NCBI GenBank assembly: GCA_051881815.1
Contig: JBJEQP010000092.1
Span: 1-64,000, forward strand
Source: UMGS363 sp051881815
GTDB lineage: Bacteria > Bacillota > Clostridia > Oscillospirales > Ruminococcaceae
DNA: 64,000 bases
Direction of reading: 5' to 3'
Positions 59,621-64,000 of this stretch are shown piece by piece. Position numbers and translations under genes: made by a program. Position 1 is the first letter of the stretch. Every line of letters starts with the position of its first letter. The notes beneath the pieces are model-generated. The model was not told where the DNA came from, did no database searches, and worked only from the letters and a program-made list of their open reading frames with translations.

Positions 59621-60856
59621 TTAATCGGTGTATTTCTTCAGGCAGATAGTTGCATTGTGTCCGCCGAAGCCGAGAGAATTGGAAAGTGCACCCTTGATGT
59701 CAATATTTCTGTTTCCGTCGACTGCGTAGTCAAGGTCACATTCGGGGTCGGGCGTTGTAAAGCCGATAGTCCTGTGAACGAAGCCTTCCTTTACGGAAAG
59801 AGCGGTAACGATAGCTTCAACTGCGCCTGCTGCGCCGAGAAGGTGTCCTGTCATCGACTTTGTGGAGTTGATAACGGTCTTTCTTGCAGCTTCCTCGCCG
59901 AGAGCGAGCTTGATAGCGTTAGTTTCGTACTTATCGTTAAGACCTGTGGAAGTGCCGTGTGCATTGATATAGTTTACTTCTTCGGGTTTAAGACCTGCTT
60001 CTTCGTAAGCGTGGCGCATTGCATAAGCGGCAGCTTCACCCGTAGGAGAAGGACTTGTCATGTGGTAAGCATCGCCCGTTGCGCCGTAGCCTGCGATCTC
60101 GGCAATGATGTTTGCACCTCTTGCCTTTGCGTGTTCAAGCTCTTCGAGAACGAGCATACCCGAGCCTTCGCCGAGGACGAAGCCCTGACGGTTGAGGTCG
60201 AACGGAGTCGAAGCCTTGTCGATATCCGTTGCTCTTGAAAGAGCGTGCATATTGTTGAAGCCGGAAAGTGCAAAGCGTGAGATACAAGCCTCTGCACCGC
60301 CGCAGAGAGCAGCGTCAAGATAGCCATCCTTGATCTTTCTGAAGGCTTCGCCGATAGCGTGTGTAGCGGAGGAACAAGCTGTCGTTGTGCAGAAATTATC
60401 GCCCTTGAAGCCTGTGCGCATCGAAACTGTACCTGCAGCCATATTTCCGATCATCATAGGGATAAAGAAAACGGATACCTTGTCGGGCTTTGCGTTGAAC
60501 TTTGTTACCTCTTCTTCGGTGAGGTTGAGTCCGCCGATACCTACGCCGACAAGAACGCCCACTCTGAACGGATCGAGATCCTTAAGATCGGAGCCTGCGT
60601 TTTCGAGCGCTTCCATAGCGGAGCATACAGCGAACTGTGTGAAGCGATCCATTCTCTTTGCTTCTTTTTTATCTATATATTTTGAGCTGTCAAAATCCTT
60701 TACGGCGCCAACGACCTTGACTTCAAAGTCGCTTGCGTCGAACTGGTCGATATATGACAGACCGTTTTTGTTAGCCTTAATATTTGCCCAGTATTCCTCA
60801 ACGTTTTTGCCGAGAGGGTTTACTGTGCCCATTCCTGTGATAACAACTCTTCTCAT
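59621..60856 (-). CDS. fabF: 3-oxoacyl-ACP synthase II FabF
   Basis: 411 residues. The active Cys161 lies in TTACSSATHAIG, with the two His in NAHGTSTGLND and GFGGHNATI. It elongates acyl-ACP with malonyl-ACP. AGGAG precedes the ATG; accB follows by 13 bp. Confidence 0.98.
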   Translation of the reverse strand: MRRVVITGMGTVNPLGKNVEEYWANIKANKNGLSYIDQFDASDFEVKVVGAVKDFDSSKYIDKKEAKRMDRFTQFAVCSAMEALENAGSDLKDLDPFRVGVLVGVGIGGLNLTEEEVTKFNAKPDKVSVFFIPMMIGNMAAGTVSMRTGFKGDNFCTTTACSSATHAIGEAFRKIKDGYLDAALCGGAEACISRFALSGFNNMHALSRATDIDKASTPFDLNRQGFVLGEGSGMLVLEELEHAKARGANIIAEIAGYGATGDAYHMTSPSPTGEAAAYAMRHAYEEAGLKPEEVNYINAHGTSTGLNDKYETNAIKLALGEEAARKTVINSTKSMTGHLLGAAGAVEAIVTALSVKEGFVHRTIGFTTPDPECDLDYAVDGNRNIDIKGALSNSLGFGGHNATICLKKYTD

Positions 60857-60891
60857 CTGAACACTCCTTTTTCAAAATTTTTAAAAGAACC

Positions 60892-61629
60892 TTACATCAT
60901 AAGTCCGCCCGAGATCTCGATGACCTGACCCGTAACGTAGGAAGAGTCATCCGATGCAAGGAAGGAAACAACGCCTGCGATCTCCTCGACTTCGCCGTAG
61001 CGCTTCATTGCGATCTGCTCGAGCATCTTGCTGCGCTGCTCTTCGGTGAGCTTGTCCGTCATAGGCGTCTTGATGAAGCCGGGAGCAACTGCGTTTACGT
61101 TTACTCCTCTTGAACCGAGCTCCTTTGCAGCTGTCTTTGTCATTGAGATGATAGCGCCCTTTGAAGCGGAGTAGTTCATCTGTCCCGGGTTGCCGTAAAG
61201 ACCTGCAACGGATGCAAGGTTGATGATCTTGCCCGATCTCTGGCGCATCATAACGTTTCCTGCAAACTTTGTCATGTTGAAAACGCTCTTCTGGTTTACT
61301 GCGATAACAAGGTCGTACTGTTCCTCGGGCATTCTTGCCATAAGTCCGTCCCTTGTGATGCCTGCATTGTTTACAAGACAGTCAATAGTGCCGAAGCGTT
61401 CCTTGACTGCCTTTACCATAGCTTCGCACTGCTCGTGGCTGGAAACGTCGCAGATAAACTTTTCACATTCAACGCCGAGAGCCTTGATCTTGTCCATGAT
61501 ATCATTGTTTTCAAACATTCCCTCATTGATGTCGTTGAGAGCGATGTTGTAGCCATCCTTTGCAAGACGAAGTGCGATAGCCGCACCGATGCCTCTTGCC
61601 GAACCTGTGATAATAGCTGTTTTTGCCAT
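60892..61629 (-). CDS. fabG: 3-oxoacyl-ACP reductase FabG
   Basis: 245 residues. NADPH loop TGSARGIGAAI, LVNNAGITRDGL, and the catalytic Ser-Tyr-Lys in NLASVAGLYGNPGQMNYSAS followed by KG. Its promoter side carries the 182-bp palindromic element, which leaves its ribosome site (AGGAT) intact. Confidence 0.97.
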   Translation of the reverse strand: MAKTAIITGSARGIGAAIALRLAKDGYNIALNDINEGMFENNDIMDKIKALGVECEKFICDVSSHEQCEAMVKAVKERFGTIDCLVNNAGITRDGLMARMPEEQYDLVIAVNQKSVFNMTKFAGNVMMRQRSGKIINLASVAGLYGNPGQMNYSASKGAIISMTKTAAKELGSRGVNVNAVAPGFIKTPMTDKLTEEQRSKMLEQIAMKRYGEVEEIAGVVSFLASDDSSYVTGQVIEISGGLMM

Positions 61630-61665
61630 AGTTAGTTATCCTGCCTTTCCAAATGCTATATTATG

Positions 61666-61847
61666 GGGTTCTCTAAAAACCGAGACAAAGCAGTACTTCG
61701 TATTGCTCGCATATTTTCGTACATGACTTGCATCAGCTGCAAGGCAACAAACCGCAGTAATACTTGATGTATTACAAGGTTTGTTAACGCAGCAGATGAT
61801 GTAAGTCATAGAAAATATGCCGTGAAGGAGGTTTTTAGAGGTTCCCT
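61666..61847. mobile_element. MITE-like 182-bp palindromic element between fabH and fabG
   Basis: The ends GGGTTCTCTAAAAACC and GGTTTTTAGAGGTTCCC are inverted repeats. Further pairs lie inside: GCATATTTTC (61709-61718) with GAAAATATGC (61811-61820), and a central hairpin at 61746-61785 (AACAAACC...GGTTTGTT). TTATG occurs on both sides (61661-61665 and 61848-61852), a possible 5-bp target-site duplication. It has no coding capacity and differs from the four-copy family. Confidence 0.78.
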
Positions 61848-61859
61848 TTATGTATAAGA

Positions 61860-62852
61860 TCAATATTCAAATATTACAGCTGCGCTTGTAAGACCTGCTC
61901 CGAAGCCTACAAAGCAGACCTTGTCGCCCTTTTTGATCTTTCCCGAACGAACGGATTCGTCAAACGCAGTCGGAATGGATGCGCTTGAAGTGTTTCCGTG
62001 CTGATCGAGAGTGATAATGAACTTGTCCATAGATGTGCCGAGGTTCTTGGCGGCCGTTTCGATAATTCTAACGTTTGCCTGATGCGGAACGAACCAGTCG
62101 ATAGTCGTCACATCAAGTCCGATCTTGTCTGCCGCATTCTGCGCAGAGGTAGGAAGAGCCTTTGTTGCGAATTTATAAACTTCCTTGCCGTCCTGGAAAA
62201 GGAATTCGTTCGTGCTTGTGAAATACTCGCCGTAATCATCCGATTCGGTCGTGCGGAAAGGATGTCTGCCGTAGTTATGCTTTGCATAAAGGAACTTTGC
62301 GCCGCTTCCGTCCGAGCCGATGAAGCTTGTGAAAAGCTTGTCCGAACGCTCGATAACAACTGCGCCCGCACCGTCGCCGAAAAGAACGCAGGTCGCACGG
62401 TCGGTATAATCGACAAAGCGTGAAAGCACCTCGGAGGATACAACGAGCACATATTTAAGATCATCATCCGTCTGAAGATATCTTTTTGCCGCATCAACAG
62501 CATAAGCAAAGCCCGAGCAGGCTGCACCGAGGTCAAAAGCTGCCGCATTCACAGCTCCGACAGCGTCCTGTACAAGGCTTGCAAGAGAAGGGGTAAAGAA
62601 ATCGGGAGTAACAGTTGTTCCGATAACAAGTCCGATCTGCGCAGGGTCGATGCCTGCCGCCTCAATTGCTTTTTGAGCCGCAGCCGCACCCATCTTCCAG
62701 CAGGATTCACCGTCAGTGAGAAAACGGTTCTTTATTCCTGTTCTTGTGGATATCCATTCATCGTTCGTTTCAACGATCTTGGACATATCATCATTCGATA
62801 CCTTTACCGCAGGTGAATAGGAGCCTGTTCCGAGAATATTGATTCCAAACAA
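61860..62852 (-). CDS. fabH: 3-oxoacyl-ACP synthase III FabH
   Basis: 330 residues. Active Cys112 in LGAACSGFAYAVD, His in WFVPHQANVRI and Asn in HGNTSSASIP. It starts chain synthesis from acyl-CoA and malonyl-ACP. The start codon is TTG at 62852 with GGAGG 9 nt ahead. It is the first gene of the leftward fab/acc operon. Confidence 0.97.
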   Translation of the reverse strand: MFGINILGTGSYSPAVKVSNDDMSKIVETNDEWISTRTGIKNRFLTDGESCWKMGAAAAQKAIEAAGIDPAQIGLVIGTTVTPDFFTPSLASLVQDAVGAVNAAAFDLGAACSGFAYAVDAAKRYLQTDDDLKYVLVVSSEVLSRFVDYTDRATCVLFGDGAGAVVIERSDKLFTSFIGSDGSGAKFLYAKHNYGRHPFRTTESDDYGEYFTSTNEFLFQDGKEVYKFATKALPTSAQNAADKIGLDVTTIDWFVPHQANVRIIETAAKNLGTSMDKFIITLDQHGNTSSASIPTAFDESVRSGKIKKGDKVCFVGFGAGLTSAAVIFEY

Positions 62853-62979
62853 AATTTTTACCTCCGTATTGAATTTTTATAAAATTTATGTTATACTGGA
62901 TATATGATAGGGCAAAAAATGTCGTTTTAGTGCATTTTGCATAGAGAATTCGCCCCTAAATCATAATCATTCACTATAT

Positions 62980-63008
62980 ATTGTAATATTTTTCTTTGTC
63001 TTTGTCAA
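62980..63008 (-). promoter_or_regulatory. SigA-type promoter of the fabH operon
   Basis: Minus strand TTGACA (63008-63003), 17-bp spacer, TACAAT (62985-62980); leader about 120 nt. The fabD gene starts 54 bp away on the other strand, so its promoter must overlap this one. No FapR or FabT consensus operator was recognised. Confidence 0.83.
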
Positions 63009-63061
63009 GTTAAATCACTAATTATTTAAAAAATTAAATATTTTAAAGGAGTATATATCTT

Positions 63062-64000
63062 ATGAGCAATTCCGCAAAAACAGTATTTTTATTTTCGGGT
63101 CAGGGTTCCCAGTATCAGGGAATGGGCAAGGAGCTTTGCGACGCTTATCCCGAGATAAAGTCTATGTATGACGAAGCAAGCGAGATCCTCGGCTTTGATC
63201 TTGCAGACAAGTCTTGGAACGCCCCGGAAGAGGAGCTTGCACAGACCGTCATCTCCCAGCCTGCGATCATGATGACATCGCTTGCAGCGCTTGAATGTAT
63301 GAAAAAGAACGGCGCAGAGTTCTCCGCAGTTGCAGGACACTCCCTCGGCGAATATGCGGCTATGGTCGCTTCGGGCGTTCTTTCATTCAAGGACGGCTTC
63401 AAGGTGATAAAGGCAAGGGCAGCCGCAATGCAGAGAGCAGCCGAGAACCAGCACGGCGTAATGTGCGCAGTTATGGGTCAGGCTCCCGAGGATATCGAGA
63501 AGATATGCTCTTCCGTTGACGGCTACGTTACACCCGTAAACTACAACTCCGCAGTTCAGACCGTTATCGCAGGCGAACCCGAAGCAGTTGACGCAGCTAT
63601 CGAAAAGTTCACCGAGATCGGCGCAAAGACGATAAAGCTCAAGGTTTCCGCAGCGTTCCATTCAAAGCTCATGCAGCCTGCCGCTGACGAGTTTGAAGCG
63701 GAGTTGAAAAAGATGGATGTTGTTTTCAACAAGCCGAACGTTACATTCTTCTCCAACCTCTACGGCGCAGAGATGCCCGATTTCGACAATATGCCCGAAA
63801 AGCTTGCAAAACACATCGTTTCGCCCGTAAAATTCACCTCCGAGCTTGCGCTCATGCAAGAGCAGGGCTTTGTAAACTTTGTTGAGCTTGGCCCAAACAA
63901 GGTTCTCACGGGACTTGTAAAGAAAACTCTCAAGGATGTCAACGCTGTTAATGTTGAAAATGCGAAGACGCTGGAAAAAGCACTTGAAATTATTAAGTAA
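63062..64000 (+). CDS. fabD: Malonyl-CoA:ACP transacylase FabD
   Basis: 312 residues, complete; the TAA ends at the last base of the window. FLFSGQGSQYQGMGKEL, the nucleophile Ser94 in GHSLGEY and the partner His in SAAFHSKLM are present. It loads malonyl groups onto ACP. It has AAAGGAG 10 nt ahead of its ATG. Its divergent position, away from fabH-fabG, is unusual for the clostridial order fabH-fabK-fabD-fabG-fabF. Confidence 0.98.
   Translation: MSNSAKTVFLFSGQGSQYQGMGKELCDAYPEIKSMYDEASEILGFDLADKSWNAPEEELAQTVISQPAIMMTSLAALECMKKNGAEFSAVAGHSLGEYAAMVASGVLSFKDGFKVIKARAAAMQRAAENQHGVMCAVMGQAPEDIEKICSSVDGYVTPVNYNSAVQTVIAGEPEAVDAAIEKFTEIGAKTIKLKVSAAFHSKLMQPAADEFEAELKKMDVVFNKPNVTFFSNLYGAEMPDFDNMPEKLAKHIVSPVKFTSELALMQEQGFVNFVELGPNKVLTGLVKKTLKDVNAVNVENAKTLEKALEIIK

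Noticed and set aside
61636..61863. 75-codon frame between fabG and fabH
   Set aside because: It lies inside the palindromic element and has no ribosome site.
62853..63061. FapR or FabT operator in the fabH-fabD gap
   Set aside because: No convincing match to either consensus by eye; only AT-rich symmetry.

Overview
The window looks like chromosomal DNA of a Gram-positive gut or rumen Firmicute of the Ruminococcus/Oscillospiraceae kind. This rests on the low-to-mid GC, strong AGGAGG ribosome binding sites, SigA-type promoters with 17-bp spacing, the ylxM-ffh-rpsP-khpA-rimM-trmD and darA-holB-ricT gene orders, a cellobiose 2-epimerase, and an NPxTG-type wall-sorting signal. The assignment is inference; there is no rRNA here. 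No tRNA, CRISPR array, phage or intact transposase gene was seen.

Layout. 1-12700: a leftward glycan-uptake locus. From its promoter it runs: a solute-binding protein fused to carbohydrate-binding-like domains, a permease pair, an NHL/TPR membrane-anchored protein, a Yip1-like membrane protein, a DUF5696 secreted protein and a second permease pair. A truncated GH95 alpha-L-fucosidase-family gene follows after a palindromic repeat. No transport ATPase is present, so one must be borrowed. 13000-20000: an Asp-rich wall protein, then a tight operon of a CPBP-like membrane protein, a TadA-GNAT-GNAT fusion, an MTA/SAH deaminase and a Cys-containing protein of unknown function. 20100-24300: marR plus a heterodimeric ABC exporter. 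24300-25130: an 0.8-kb nested palindrome without genes. 25160-28300: metY and a secreted RCC1-repeat protein. 28360-33000: secA, cellobiose 2-epimerase and comFB.

33100-43700: a long leftward gene train: ftsE-ftsX, an M23 hydrolase activator, an S41 protease, a TPR-like gene, a lysine/ornithine-decarboxylase-fold enzyme, darA, holB, ricT, a small membrane protein, an SPFH protein and an HMA/P-type-ATPase-like fragment. It joins cell-wall hydrolase control to the conserved yaaO-darA-holB-ricT block, but lacks tmk. 43800-45700: a CdaR/PucR regulator and HPr. 45850-50110: ylxM-ffh-(two small membrane genes)-rpsP-khpA-rimM-trmD, without rplS. 50280-53440: an EAL phosphodiesterase carrying a glycine-rich beta-helix-like tail. 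53750-64000: the fatty-acid synthesis locus, fabH-fabG-fabF-accB-fabZ-accC-two zinc-ribbon genes-accD-accA-acpP leftward, with fabD divergent.

The most notable non-coding signal is a family of four 154-171 bp near-perfect palindromes (961, 31308, 33636, 53592). Each lies just 3' of a gene, and their arms have changed together so that pairing is kept. A different 182-bp palindromic element with a possible 5-bp target duplication sits between fabH and fabG. The best candidates for undescribed biology are the double-permease/DUF5696/NHL/Yip1 locus, the EAL-beta-helix protein, the TadA-GNAT-GNAT fusion with an internal ribosome binding site, and the co-varying palindrome family.
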